Shown here piece by piece: positions 10,161 through 22,900 of a stretch of 64,000 bases of DNA (within the stretch, counting starts at the first letter, position 1; each line of letters opens with the position of its first letter). The DNA comes from Sitta carolinensis (Eukaryota; Chordata; Aves; Passeriformes; Sittidae), in assembly GCA_032173965.1 (NCBI GenBank), contig CM063292.1:7040001-7104000 (forward strand), written 5' to 3'. The notes below the pieces were generated by a model, which saw only the letters and a list, made by a program, of their open reading frames with translations, did not search any database and was not told the DNA's origin. The position numbers and the translations under genes were made by a program.

Positions 10161-13100
10161 CATTAACTCCTTACCTGGTGCTGGTTTTGTGGGGTAAATC
10201 TGAACATTAACCTAGCTATGTCTGGATGAATGCAGACTGAAAATGGTCCTATTTATTCTACCGACAGGTATCTGAAATCAATTTGCAGCTGATTTTGTGT
10301 ATCTATTACATAATTGCAACAAAGAATATGTTTAATAAGCAGAATCCCAACAAGCGCAGGGTGGAGGAGATATTTTTGTTGTTGTAGGTGTTTGCCATTG
10401 GTGACATAAGCAAATACAAGATGTCCCAGCTGCAGCCCATTCTCCCGCCTGACTCAAGATTTTAATGTGAAAATGGCTATTTTTAGGCTGGAGCTCATTT
10501 GAGGTTGTTCTGTGTCCCCAGCATGTAGCTGATTGCTGATAACCTATTTGGGGGAGTGGGGGTGAACCAGTGCAATCTGCAAACATTATGAATCAGATTG
10601 ACTGAAAAGCAGAGCAAATGCTGCAGGGACCTTCCTGAGATTCAAGTCCGATCTCTGGTACTCTGCCTTCTCTTGAAGATCCACTCTTTAGCTATAAGTG
10701 ACACTTCTTTCACATTTTAAATAGCTGGCAGAAAATAAAAAGGAAAAGACCCTAAAATGCTTTTGCCAGACTAGTCAATGCATTTAAGATTAAGCTGAAC
10801 ATTTCTATACATCAGTGACCTTTAAAATCTGTTAGGAAGGTGAGATGTTAGGATTTAGTCTCAGCCAGGTGATTGATGTTTTTTTTTCAACTGCAAAGCA
10901 AAGCTATAGCCTGTAGTCTAAAGCTTATTTATAATCCTCTTTAACAGCACTTGGTATAAAGATACAACTCATTTCTTTGTGAAAATAGCCTGGCTCTGCA
11001 ATAGTGTGATATATTGAAAGAAAACAAAGTAAGAACCTGGAGCTTGCCTCCAAGATATATATTAAAGAAGTGTCAATAATTGCCCTGCATTTGAAGGAAT
11101 TTTGTTAATATGAAAACCTGGTAGCATTCCTACAGAGTAAGTGTCAATAAGGGTGCTCATTCATCCACTTACCCTCTGAAAGGGATTGGCAATGACAATA
11201 AACTGCAACAGAAGCAGCTTTGTGGGTGGGGTGTTCGTTTCTCAGGATGCTCCGAGGGATGGGATGTAATCCCAAGGATGTCATTCCATCCCACCTGCAG
11301 GTGCCAGTGCAGGAGGAGCAGTCCGAGGGCCAGTGGTCCTTGACAGGAATGTTTAATGAGCCTTTCTCCCTCCTCGGCCCGCTCTGCCCTGCCCCTCCTG
11401 TGCCCCAGGAAAGGTGCACCCAGCTGGAAATGGACCTGCCCTTCCATGAGCTCTAACCATGCAGCTTTTTCTTCCTGTCCTTAGTGAGGACATGGGAAGA
11501 GGCAGAGAAGTCCCCTTGCCTTCACTGAAGGAAAAGTTCAAATTCAATCCCTTGGCACTCGGATGTCAAGAGGAAGGCAGGACCTTGCTGTCCTTTACCA
11601 CGACCCTGTTGTCTGCATTTTGCCACCTCATTATCTGACCCTGGATTGCACCTCCCACAGTAAACCACTGATAAACCCACTTTATACCACCACCAGACAT
11701 TTGCCTTCCTTCTGGAAGACCATGTCAACTTCTTTTTTTATTCCCTCCTTCATTATGATTTTTCAATACACAAGTCTGTAAATAGCACATCAGAAAAAAC
11801 ATCAAAAATGGAAAGCAAAATCTATTTGTTTTACTTAAAGGGATATACCTCAAAGCCTGTCCTAATGCACTTCCAGAGCATGTCTGCTTGGGGATTGAAG
11901 TATTAAACACGCATTATGGCAGGTTTCAACCCTGCCATCACTGAATTGCTTGATTGCAGCTGAGCTGCAGTAAAAATTCACGAGGAAACACATCCCTGGT
12001 ACCTCAGGGCAACTTCTGTTGGAATCTTCCAGTGAGGGAAGAGGTGGGAGTCCAGCCTGAGGGGTTGCAGTGCACGAAGACCCTCCTGGGCAGTCAGTCC
12101 CAAGGGATGCCCTGCCTGCTCCCTGCTCCCACTGCCTCTGTCCTCAGCCTGGTGGGGCTCCTGCTCCCTCCACAGCTGAACACACACCTCGATCTGGTTA
12201 TAAATATGTATTATAAGAGTGGATTTCGCAAATATTAAGATGAGTGCTCTATGTATGAGGTTAAAGTAATTTTGCTATAAAGATACAGCTTTTATTTTTT
12301 CTGTTAACTGAACTTAGACATAAGAGTGGAATAGCTGATGTAGTTATGGAGCTGCTTGCTTGGGGTAACATCCACTGAACATAGGATGAGGACCCCTGCT
12401 ACTGATATTCCAACTATTGTCTGAAAAAGGTGTGGGGTGAAGCCCAAGTTGGAAGGGATAAGAAAACCACAACCAAGCCATGCACATGCTCTAAAAAGGT
12501 GGACCCAAGGAGGGGCCATGCTAAACAGTACCTAGAAATTGTCAAATAGTTTTGTGGGAAATTTGAATATGCATACTGATTTAGGAATATGCAATAAGCT
12601 GATGCAACAGAAAAGGTATTTACAGAAAAAATACCTGCTCCAAGCACCATAGGTATGCTCTTGGTTGAATGTCAAGCACCCAGCCATAAAAACTTTGCTT
12701 CATTTTCTTTGTCTCTTACTGTCATTTTTAAAACTTCTAAATTTTAACAGGAGAGTGAAGCTCCTTTTTCACAATCTTTACCCAGGCAGCAGCTCCCCAC
12801 ACTCCACAGCTACCAGTCCCCATCACTGCATGCAAACCTTTTCCCTATTTAGTAACTAGGGGAGTTAATTCCGAGATTTCATTTAGGGGAGTTTTAACGT
12901 AAAAGGGTTGCTGTTGAATTTAAACAGCATCATCTTCCTTTTTTGAGGAATCAGCATATTTGTACAGTGGCAGAGTAAAGTATTCCTGCAATCACAGGCA
13001 AGGAGCTTTCTACACTGTGCATGTCCCAAGAACTAGGTGCAAATGAGCTAGACAGATTTAAAACCACATCAAGCTTCAGGTTCTGGAATGGAACCTCCGT

Positions 13101-14760
13101 TTCTCTGACTGAATACCACTGGGACTTAACTGCAGTGCAGACCCTGGAAAAAGCCCAAACAAATATGCTTGGAAAGGGTCAAAAACCAATGGCAATGTGA
13201 TCAAACCCAGGGTTTCTGTGAGCAAGGAGAAGGAAATGCTGACCAATCTCTCAAAGGAAAGACTGAGTCAACATGTAGGAAAAAAATATCAGTTTAAACA
13301 TTTCTGTATAACTTTAGTCAAGGGGTTTGGTTTGCCTTTGTCCCAGGGAAAAAGAATTTTAAGTTTCTTTCCAGGGCATTGTTCCACCAGGTGGGGTGTG
13401 ATGAACTCAACACATCAAGGGCCTGGGAGCAGCCCAAAAGATCAAGGGCCAGCAGTGGCCAATAATGGAACATCAGTGGCCACCTAGGAACCTCTACCCC
13501 AGACTCTGCTTCTGGCAGAGCTGGAGACATCTGGTCTGGAAAGGCCTGATAAGAAAATCAAAGAATGAAGATTAATTAACATCGGAAGTGGGGAGATTCA
13601 GATCCAGTGGGAAACTGAATACTGGCTCAACTCTGGACCAATGAACTTTAAAACAGTGCATCTCTATGTATAAAGTTTGGGAGAAAATCCTGCAGAAACA
13701 TATATTATGGAATGATTCTCTCTGCACACCTATGTGTGGGTGAGTTGATTTCTGTGGTACATCCTGGCCAGAACGACATTCTGGCCAGAGAAAAAAGTAA
13801 TGCCTTGACTCTGTAACATTAAAAATGTTGTTGGAGGGTTTTTGTTTTTCAACAAACATAGTGAAAGGACTGATTTTATTCTGTGTAGTCAGTCTGGAAT
13901 GTCCCACTTCCTCTGAAAACATCGTTGGAGAAACATGATGTATATATTTATTTTACCTGAAAGCAATACAGGAACGTTTGCTGTTACATCTTGATATGAA
14001 AATGTTAACTGTTAGTGCTGCACTTCTCAGAGAAAGAAGCAGAAAGGAAAGAAAAAAGCTCGAGTAGCAGGTAAACATCCCTGCTACTGCATCTTTCTCT
14101 GCATGTCCAGCCTTTCTATTTTGGTTCTTTGCTGAGAGGAAGTACAGGACCATACCTAAGAAACATGACTGTCAGCATTCATTAAGACCAATGCTTAATC
14201 TCAGCTGACAACATCAATGTCAGAACCGTAGCTGGGAGCTGGCAGCATTTCAATAGAGGATTCTTCTGAGCTCTTACACACTACTTCAATAAATAATCCT
14301 ACCGGGAAATATGGAGAGGAGCATTTAAAGTGATTTTAGCTGGCACGTCACTACAAGGTTGAACCACCATGTAGTGATGTGCCCATTGCCTAATTCCACT
14401 TGAAATGTTGAAATACAGCTTTTAGCTCCACAGAAGCATGTAGGCCTCTATTTACATGCAAATTAATGCTATTCATGTGTGAACTACAGCAGGTACTGAT
14501 TCTGCCAGATGGAATAATTTGGGGATGGGCCCATTCTCTTCACTGAGGGCTGCATGTATTCTCACATGCTGTAGATAATTGTTGGAGTTTCTATGTCACC
14601 AGAAGTCCCAATTAAATAACTATTTAAATAATTTGTTTTTTTTTTTTTCCAAGTGAAACATGGTCATGCATGCAGTTGTGTAGACTAAAAATAATGGTGA
14701 CAGTAATCACAGTCCTAATGCCACCATTAGTAATAACACCATTAGCACTGAGGCAGAAGC

Positions 14761-14848
14761 AGGTGGCTTGGGGCAGAGTAGCTGGAAACCTGGACTTGTC
14801 TCTGTCCAGTGATTTTGGACATGCCATTTCATCCCAGAACCAGAGACT
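14761..14848 (+). mobile_element. Possible old MIR-like SINE remnant
   Basis: The order GGGGCAGAGTAGCTGGAAAC, CCTGGACTTGTCTCTGTCCA, TGATTTTGGACATGCCATTT follows the layout of a MIR core, in which a CCTGGGTTC-like stretch is followed by TGACCTTGGGCAAGT. Identity is low by eye and no ends are defined. Chance similarity is a real alternative. Confidence 0.2.
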
Positions 14849-15708
14849 GTAACAAATTGGAAAGGACCCATCAGGACCAGGGAGTCGTTGTCTCTGTCTT
14901 CCTTTTGTTTTTCTCTGTAACTTATTCACAGAAGGTATGATACTTTACTCAGTTCCTGAACTGAAGTAGGCAAAAACCCCCATAAATGTTACTGTGACAT
15001 TTATATGCGATTTGCTGCATTAGCCCCCACTTGACCTTCACTAGCAGAGAGGGTCACTTGATTTTAATCAATGGCAGCCCCTAATTCCACAGAATTAGGA
15101 TATTGAAAAGCAGTAGGTGGCTAAACTGACTGATGCAAACAGGCCTGGTTTGGCTGATGGTACTTTATTTGAAGCACTGATATGCTTAATATTTGTTCAA
15201 TTATCATCAGCAGAGAAATCAAGATATCTGTGTGAACCTCCTCAACATGCAGTGGCCAACTTTATATGAGGCAGCAACAAAACAAGACCTGAGAGGAATC
15301 AACAATAGGATCTGCTGATCTATTTACAATTGGAAGCTACAAAGGATTTTTTAGCCCGTGATTTTCATTCTCTTGAAGCTGGAGATGCAGAGACAGATTT
15401 TGACAGTTCCACAAAGAAAAGGATTTAATTAAACTGAAGAAAATGAGATAAACTTTGCATAACAAAAGAAAGGAGGAAAATTCACCTAACTTGCATAAAG
15501 AGGCTGTGAGGGGCTGTCCCCACCTCCTGCTCTCCTTGGAGCCCAGTTCCCATGGTGTGACCTCCCAGGCACTGACGGGGCTGTGCCCTCCCTGAGCCTG
15601 CCCAACCCCGGTGGCTGCAGAGTAGCCATGGACAGCAGGGTTTGGAAAAGAGAGCACAATCAGCTGCACATTCACGAACCCACAAATGCAAATGACTGGA
15701 AAGATCAT

Positions 15709-15768
15709 AATAAAAAAAAACCCCAAACCAAAACAAAAAGCCACAAACAAATAAACAAACAAACCCAC
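15709..15768. repeat. A-rich low-complexity tract (A/C pattern)
   Basis: A run of A is followed by CCCCAAACCAAAACAAAAAG and CAAACAAATAAACAAACAAA. The pattern resembles the tracts at 61.67 and 63.60 kb. It could be the degraded tail of a retroposon on the plus strand, but I recognise no element body to its left. Confidence 0.75.
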
Positions 15769-16089
15769 ATCAGAAAATCTCTAAATTCAGGCTAGATATG
15801 CAGCCATTGGGAAGGTCAGCAGAGCCCTTTCCTTTTCCAGCTTTTGTTTTTCCAGAGCCATGTCAGGAGCACTCAGCTTCACTGCTCCTACCTGCTGGAA
15901 CACTCCCAAATGCCTTTCCATGTCAGGGGCCAGGGGATGGGTTTGCTTCACCTGTCAGTGATGGGGAGCCCTGCAAAGCACAGACTTACCATGGGATCCT
16001 TGCAGTGGGAAATACAGCAACATCCAACCATGGAATAATCCCCTCATGCTAATCCTTAATTCACAGTCAAAGATATTTCTCCTTAAATA

Positions 16090-16116
16090 TAAATGGCCTT
16101 TCTGAAAGGCCATTTA
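16090..16116. repeat. Perfect 12-bp inverted repeat, 3-base loop
   Basis: TAAATGGCCTTT at 16090-16101 is followed by CTG and then AAAGGCCATTTA at 16105-16116, its exact reverse complement. It could form a short hairpin or cruciform. I see no flanking gene, target duplication or transposon ends, so its origin is unknown. Confidence 0.9.
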
Positions 16117-18414
16117 AAAATAACAGCAGTCTCATATTCCTGTAGAAGGGAAAAGAAAAACCTCAGTTGTGAGAATCACAGGTGAATGGCACACATTCTG
16201 ATATTATTGCCTGAATCTCTTTTGTTTTACCAGTGATAAAAACAAAATAGAACCAAACAGGCAAATTCCATTCTGGACTTTTGATTTTTTTTTTCCCCAT
16301 ATACTTGATTTTAGGACACTAATTTTATTTTGTCTTTTAAATTTAATCTCTCTTGGTCAAGTCTATGGGATAACAATAATCTCAGGAAGTAAACAAAGGG
16401 CACTCCCCTGTAGCTGGTGTCCATATCTGAGATTGCTGTGTTTTCAGCTGGTGGCACAAGTTTGTGGATGGAAAAGCTGGATTTTGCTCACTTGCTAACC
16501 AGCACCCCCTGACAGAGACATGGACTCAGCCCCTGCCTGGTTCATTGTCCTTGTTTTGTATAACACACAACACGGACTTTTGTGAATTTTTTTCAAGGTT
16601 GTGAAGAATTATTTTTTTTATTAGTGATTGTTTCCTCTTATACACAAATTTACACAGATTAATGTGATTAGTGAAAGAAAGATAAACTTTTTCATCCACA
16701 TAGGTCACACTAGAGGGACAATAGGAGAGATCTTTCTTCTTAGAACAATATATAACATAGATGTTACAAAAACATTTTTTGTTTATTTCATTTTTTTTGA
16801 AAGAATATTAGAACTTTAAAATATTAGGCCTGAAACCAGACTACAAGATGTGGAAAGGGAGCACAAGCAAGGGGAATGCACAGGGAGATGCTTTCCCTGC
16901 TGTGCTCAGTAAGTCAGTCTCTGTGACGAAAGATTTGAACAGACTTGCTTTTAGCAGCCACTAATATGCTTCTCCTTAAAGAGTTTAATCACATTTTGAA
17001 TCCACGTTTAATTTTATTTTCCAAAAACCTTGTAGTGATGAGTTTCACAAATTAATTTTACAGTCTGTGAAAAAGAACTCCCTCTTATTTCTGTTAAGTG
17101 TATCACCAGTAAGATTGCTGGTTATGTTCCTGCACACCCATCTTGGAAAAGAGTAAAGTAATAATTCCTGATGCTTTTTCTTTATATTGTTTATGAGGTT
17201 ATCTGCTTCCATCATGTGCATCCCTTTCATTTATTTTCTAAGCCAAAGACTCCAAATCTGTGATCTTTCCTCCTATTTTGAGCATTCTTGTTGCCTTTCT
17301 CCTGTTTTAATATTCTGCCCTGAGCATTACTTTGGACTCCTCAGTACCAAATTTTATCTGCTATTTCATTAGTTCTCTGAGTTTATGGTCTTAGCCTTTC
17401 AGTTTGCAGTTTGACTATCCTGATAATTTTTTTTATTGCCACTACACATGAACCTCCAGGATCTCTGATAATGTGCTGATTAGTACAAATCCCAGCTGAA
17501 AGCCTTGGAGTGTTTCCCTTCAATAGAAAAGCAGTCCATGTATTCCTACCCTTTATTTCTTATCTTTTCAACCAGTTTTTAATGCTTTAGAGGACCTTTC
17601 CTCTTATGCTTTGACAGCTTAGTTTCCATGAGGGTGTCTCATGAGAAATGCTGTCAGGAGTGTTGAATGGAAACCACTTGGATGAAATGTTTGTTATCAG
17701 GAATTAGAATATTCATTCACCTGTGGAATGGACTGTTTGATTTCTGGAGAAAAGGAAAAGGAATTGTGAATCATTTACAGGATGTTTCCTGACATCACAT
17801 CTCAAAGTAGATGCAGCAGATGACATTAAATATCATTATTTCAGTAACTTAGCTGATGTTTTAGTACTGTCTGGTGAATAATGTAACTGTTATTTTTCTC
17901 TAAATTCTATATAATCCCACTTTCGCTAATCTTTTTAATTACTTTTTTATTTTATTTTTAAACCGAAAACTAAAATAAAAACAGGGATGACCTGACATTA
18001 AACAGAACAAGCTGGACTTGCCTTCCAGCACACTTTGGTGAGGCTGAAGAGAAACAAGAGCTGATACTCAGTGCTGGAGCCCCTTGGCAGCTGCTGCCAA
18101 CCCTGGCTTAGAACACCAGCCCTGCTGAAGGTGCAGGCAAGGCAGACAGAGAGCAGCAGCCTCTGCCCTCTGCTGCTGTCTGCTGGCTCTGGCAGCAGCA
18201 CCAGGAGCTGCCTGCAGTGCCCAGCCTAGCACTCCTCCTTTCCAAGAGCCCAAGAAACACTCCAAACCCACAGGGCTCCGAGCTGGGGCTGCCTCCTTAA
18301 CACCCGGGGAGGCAGAGAAGGGACACAAAGCAGAGAGCAGGGGGCACTGAGAGCCCTCGCTGGGCAGAGCCTTCCTGCTGAGCTCAGCCCTGATCCTGCC
18401 TGCTCCCTGCACCC

Positions 18415-19585
18415 CAGAGCCTTTGCTGTCATTCCCTGCACATCCCAGGGCTCTGCTCCCTACACCCCAGAGCCTCTGCTGCCATTCCCTGCAGATCCTG
18501 CACATCCGAGGCTCTGCTCCCTGCACCCCAGAGCCTCTGCTGCCATTCCCTGCAGATCCTGCACATCCCAGGCTCTGCTCCCTGCACCCCAGAGCCTCTG
18601 CTGCCAATCCCTGCACATCCCAGGGCTCTGCTCCTGCACCCCAGAGCCTCTGCTGCCAATCCCTGCACATCCCAGGGCTCTGCTCCTGCCTGCTCCCTGC
18701 ACCCCAGAACCTCTGCTGCCATTCCCTGCAGATCCTGCACATCCAGGCTCTGCTCCCTGCAACCCAGAGCCTCTGCTGCGAATCCCTGCACATCCCAGGC
18801 TCTGCTCCCTGCACCCCAGAGCCTCTGCTGCCATTCCCTGCACATCCGAGGCTCTGCCTCCTGCACCCCAGAGCCTCTGCTGCCATTCCCTGCAGATCCT
18901 GCACATCCCAGGCTCTGCTCCCTGCAACCCAGAGCCTCTGCTGCCAATCCCTGCACATCCCAGGGCTCTGCTCCTGCCTGCTCCCTGCACCCCAGAGCCT
19001 CTGCTGCCATTCCCTGCAGATCCTGCACATCCCAGGCTCTGCTCCCTGAACCCCAGAGCCTCTGCTGCCATTCCCTGCAGATCCTGCACATCCCAGGCTC
19101 TGCTCCCTGCACCCCAGAGCCTCTGCTGCCATTCCCTGCAGATCCTGCACATCCCAGGCTCTGCTCCCTGCACCCCAGAGCCTCTGCTGCCAATCCCTGC
19201 ACATCCCAGGGCTCTGCTCCTGCCTGCTCCCTGCACCCCAGAGCCTCTGCTGCCATTCCCTGCAGATCCTGCACATCCGAGCTCGCTCCTGCACCGAGCC
19301 TCTGCTGCCATTCCTGCAGATCCTGACATCCAGGCTCTGCTCCTGCAACCAAGCCTCTGCTGCAATCCTGCACATCCCAGGCTCTGCTCCCTGCAACCCA
19401 GAGCCTCTGCTGCCGTTCCCTGCAGATCCTGCACATCCCAGGCTCTGCTCCCTGCAACCCAGAGCCTCTGCTGCGAATCCCTGCACATCCAGGCTCTGCT
19501 CCCTGCACCCCAGAGCCTCTGCTGCCATTCCCTGCAGATCCTGCACATCCCAGGCTCTGCTCCCTGAACCCCAGAGCCTCTGCTG
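18415..19585. repeat. ~20-copy minisatellite with two unit lengths
   Basis: Units start with CAGAGCCTCTGCTGCC at about 18415, 18468, 18529, 18590, 18642, 18705, 18765, 18817, 18869, 18930, 18993, 19054, 19115, 19176, 19239, 19295, 19350, 19399, 19460, 19511 and 19572. Spacing is mostly 61-63 bp or 51-53 bp. Long units carry ATTCCCTGCAGATCCTGCAC, and many of the others carry AATCCCTGCACATCCC. Some units gain an extra CTGCCTGCTCC near the end. The last copy breaks off after CAGAGCCTCTGCTGG. The three minus-strand frames of 359, 392 and 492 codons, rich in Cys-Arg-Ile-Cys and Trp-Gln-Gln-Arg-Leu repeats, read through the array in overlapping phases and are not credible genes. Flanks are unique sequence. 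Confidence 0.96.
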
Positions 19586-19911
19586 GCAGAGGAGCTGCAG
19601 GACAGGACAGAGTCAGTGGAAATCAAGGCTGCTGACACTGAGCAGGGCCCTGTCTGCCTGAAATAGAAGTTATCCTGATAATTTGGAGACCTAAGTGAAG
19701 TGAGCAGAGAATCTGTATGAGCAGGCTTTCACATCCTATTTCCTTCTGGTCAGGGCATGGAGAAAAATAATTTACCAAGGAAATGAGCTCACAAAGACAT
19801 AACGTAAGAATTAGTAATGTCTAAAATGAAAACCAAAACCTCTCTGGATGTTATATTTTCTTATAATTTCATTAAAAGAATCATTTTTCATCTCGAAAAA
19901 TACAAGTTGGA
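19586..19911. other. Unique sequence between two simple-repeat arrays
   Basis: About 325 bp of AT-leaning unique sequence between the minisatellite and the TTTTA tract. I see no gene or regulatory site. Confidence 0.6.
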
Positions 19912-19989
19912 TTTTATTTTATTTTATTTTATTTTATTTTATTTTATTTTATTTTATTTTATTTTATTTTATTTTATTTTATTTTATTT
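19912..19989. repeat. (TTTTA)n pentanucleotide microsatellite
   Basis: About 15.6 uninterrupted TTTTA units with no substitution by eye, so it is probably length-polymorphic. The phenylalanine-isoleucine-leucine runs in the overlapping frames come from the repeat alone. Confidence 0.97.
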
Positions 19990-22900
19990 CTTGCTTGTGT
20001 TACTTCCTGATGAATAATCACATAGAGATAAAATTCAGATTCATGTGCACCAAGCATTTCAGGATACAAAATGTCATTGATAATTCCCTAAGACATACAT
20101 TGCAAGATTCCCAACATTAAGATTACACTTAGGACATCTGCGAAAACTAGAATGGTAAAAGACATTAAATAAAATTAACCTTTCCCTGTACTTCAAGTAG
20201 AATAAAGAGTTTGAATTCCTGCTGCATGTGTCAATCCCACTCTGTTTTGCCTCTCCAGTCATGACCAATTTCATATGGAAAGTTATCTAAATCAGGGGAG
20301 CTTCCTACAAGGTTTATCTGGAGCTACACAACAATTTTAGAAAAAAAACTAAACAGGAAATGTTAAAAGACAACCTCCACCCTGCCAATAATCTAGAAAC
20401 ATTTAATGAGGGAGAATTACTGCTCCTTAACAAAATGGAGAAAGGTTAGAATGCTTGATGGGAACATTGTTGAAATTTTTCCTTTCTAAGGTGCTCTGTG
20501 CTGGCTGGGAGCCATTCACTCCTGCACTACAACTGAAGAGAACATTTGCCTCCTTGGTTTTCACTCTAATATCTCACAGCACAAGCAGAGCTTTTGTTAT
20601 GCATCAGCAGCTGCCAATATTTTAATGAAAGGCTCCAACAAAACCGGTTGTCCTTTTCTTTTCATTTCTTTTAGCTGGCAGCTCTTCAGAGTTTCACTCC
20701 CCAGTTCAAACCCAGTCTGCTGTGATCTCCATCCCAGCCCTCCAGGATCTCCCAGGATTGTCCCATTACAAACTGATTGACTGCACTGTCAGAACCTCTC
20801 AACAAACTTCCCAGCTTCATTTAGTCTGCAGACTTTGCTCTTCAGCAAAGCAAATTCCCAATTCTACCCTTATCTCATATTGAACTGGAAGGAATATTTC
20901 ACATCAGATGGGTTCCTGCTGAATCCAGATATATTTAACACAATCTTTAAGTCTGTCTCTTCATCCTGTGATCTGCATTTGTTTCTCAACATGTAAGGCC
21001 TTTCTTTGCCTATTTATATAAGATTTTAAGTTTTTATATATATATAATTCCTGTCCAAGTGTATATTTCTCCAGCACTCTTGGATACTGTGATAGGCACA
21101 AGAAAATTGTCAGGCACCTTAGAAAGCCTGTGCTTAAGACACATAAATCTGCAGAAGTTAAATACAGGGCTACACACTCCCTTGAGCTCACTTGAGTGAC
21201 AAAAAGGTCTGTGGGCTTTTTGCACTGGACTCTGCTGATGTCTCTGTTTTGTACTGTTGGTAACAACAGCACTTAACCAGCTTCCTTTCTGGTATGATAT
21301 TCCAAGGACCTTTCAGTAAATCAGTTGCAATCAGGGGGAAAAAAAAGAAACCCTTGAAAGATAATAAATGTCAATTCATTTGTACAACAAGAATAATGAA
21401 GCTGATTGCAAAACACAGGTTAGAAAAAACCAGTGGAGACAGTATGAATTATATTCCTATTCATGACACAGAATTTAAAAGCACAGAATTTGCCAAGTTT
21501 TAAAGAATTCCAGCAAGCTGATATTTTTTACCCGTTTCTCCTGGCTTTGCTGATTTCTCTGGCAGTGATATGTCTGTGGAGATATAACACTGCTTGGCGT
21601 GCTAAATAGTGTCACTTTCTTCTGATTCTGTCGAGTTTTCATGTTGACTAGCACAAGGAAATGTTAACCTCTCCTGTTCTCACTCCTTCAGCATGATTTC
21701 TAATACTTCTGACACAACCCCTTGCATGTCCTCATTTCTCTGTAATTACATTAGCACGATGATGTGCCTTCATCTGGGACTTCATCAGGATTTCATCTTG
21801 TAAAGAAGAAAAAAAAAAAGACCCAGATGACTGAAGTACCTTTTTTTCTTATGGAATCACCTTCAAAGCCTTAACCTCAATGTTTCTAGAGATCTGTCAG
21901 CTTAGAAGTAACACCTGACACCGTCAAATTATTGCAATTATCACATCCAGGGCAACCACTTCTGCCTCCCCTGCCATCCCAAGGTTTTCTGAAAACAAAA
22001 AGCAGGGTGTCTTTCAACTTTGAGAGCTGTTAGCCACAGGTGTGACTTAGACTTACCCACTAATTCTAATGTAGGGTCCCAGGAAGATTTGACAGAGATT
22101 GATTCCAGCCACACCAAGCATGTCACACATCAAACTCCTTCACAGATGCTTATTCACCCATCAGATTATATAAGGCTGACCCTGGAATTGCTGAGAACTG
22201 GAAGGAGTAAAGACGGGGTTGGATGTGTGTGCCAGGTCATTAAGGCTATTCTGGTAAGACAAAACAGAAGGGTATGATGCAGACTTTCTACCTCAGGCTA
22301 TGAACTTGTCATTTTACAAGAGAAGTGAAGCCAGTCTGCCTAACTGCCTGAGCAATAAATAGATCTTCCTTCCTAGCACATATAAAAGCAATGGACACCT
22401 TCTACTTCAGTTTTTCTTCTTCATTCTCTCATCTAACATTGCCCTGAGCTCTTCTGGAGTGCTTGTTTGAGAGTGCTCACTGTTGATTCCCACAAGCAAT
22501 TAGTCGTAGTAATGGGGCTATGTTTTATGCCACGACTGTCATTTTATGTTTACAAACACAACACCAGAACCTCATGAAGTAGGGGGATGCCACTTATTTT
22601 TTGCAACCTGAAAAAATGCCTAAAATGGGAAAGAAAAATACTGCAGCTATTTCCTAAAAATTTCCCACAGCATGTCATTAAGTAAACTGTAATGTGGGCA
22701 AGCACAGGACCCGGGCCATTTTTGTAGAGCTGAGATTTTCTCCACTGACACAATTTAATACTAAATAGGGGTTTGATCAGATATTCCAGTTTAAGATGGT
22801 TTCTTCCCTATGGCAGAAACCTGCCTATGCCACAGGGGTCTGACAAGAGGAAACTCAGCAAGGGTTCAATTTTGAATCCTTATTATTAATACAACATGGT

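Larger units (their letters stand above)
10161..18414. other. Unique, mostly AT-rich non-coding sequence
   Basis: Eight kilobases without a recognisable gene. Open frames are all below about 145 codons and show no known domain. Features listed separately are a MIR-like remnant near 14.76 kb, an A/C-rich tract near 15.7 kb and a perfect hairpin at 16.09 kb. The stretch 18060-18410 becomes GC-rich on approach to the minisatellite and contains a unit-like CCCTGCACCCCAGAGCC at its end. The segment at about 13330-13530 is compositionally distinct, but I could not place it in a repeat family. Confidence 0.5.

Noticed and set aside
18415..19585. Regular repeat spacing that could suggest a CRISPR-like array
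   Set aside because: The whole unit repeats, with no unique spacers between short repeats, and the context is a vertebrate nuclear genome.
18068..19638. Three long minus-strand frames (359, 392 and 492 codons) with Cys-Arg and Trp-Gln-Gln motifs
   Set aside because: They overlap in all phases of the 51/61-bp minisatellite and change frame relation wherever unit length changes. No conserved start, splice context or known family.
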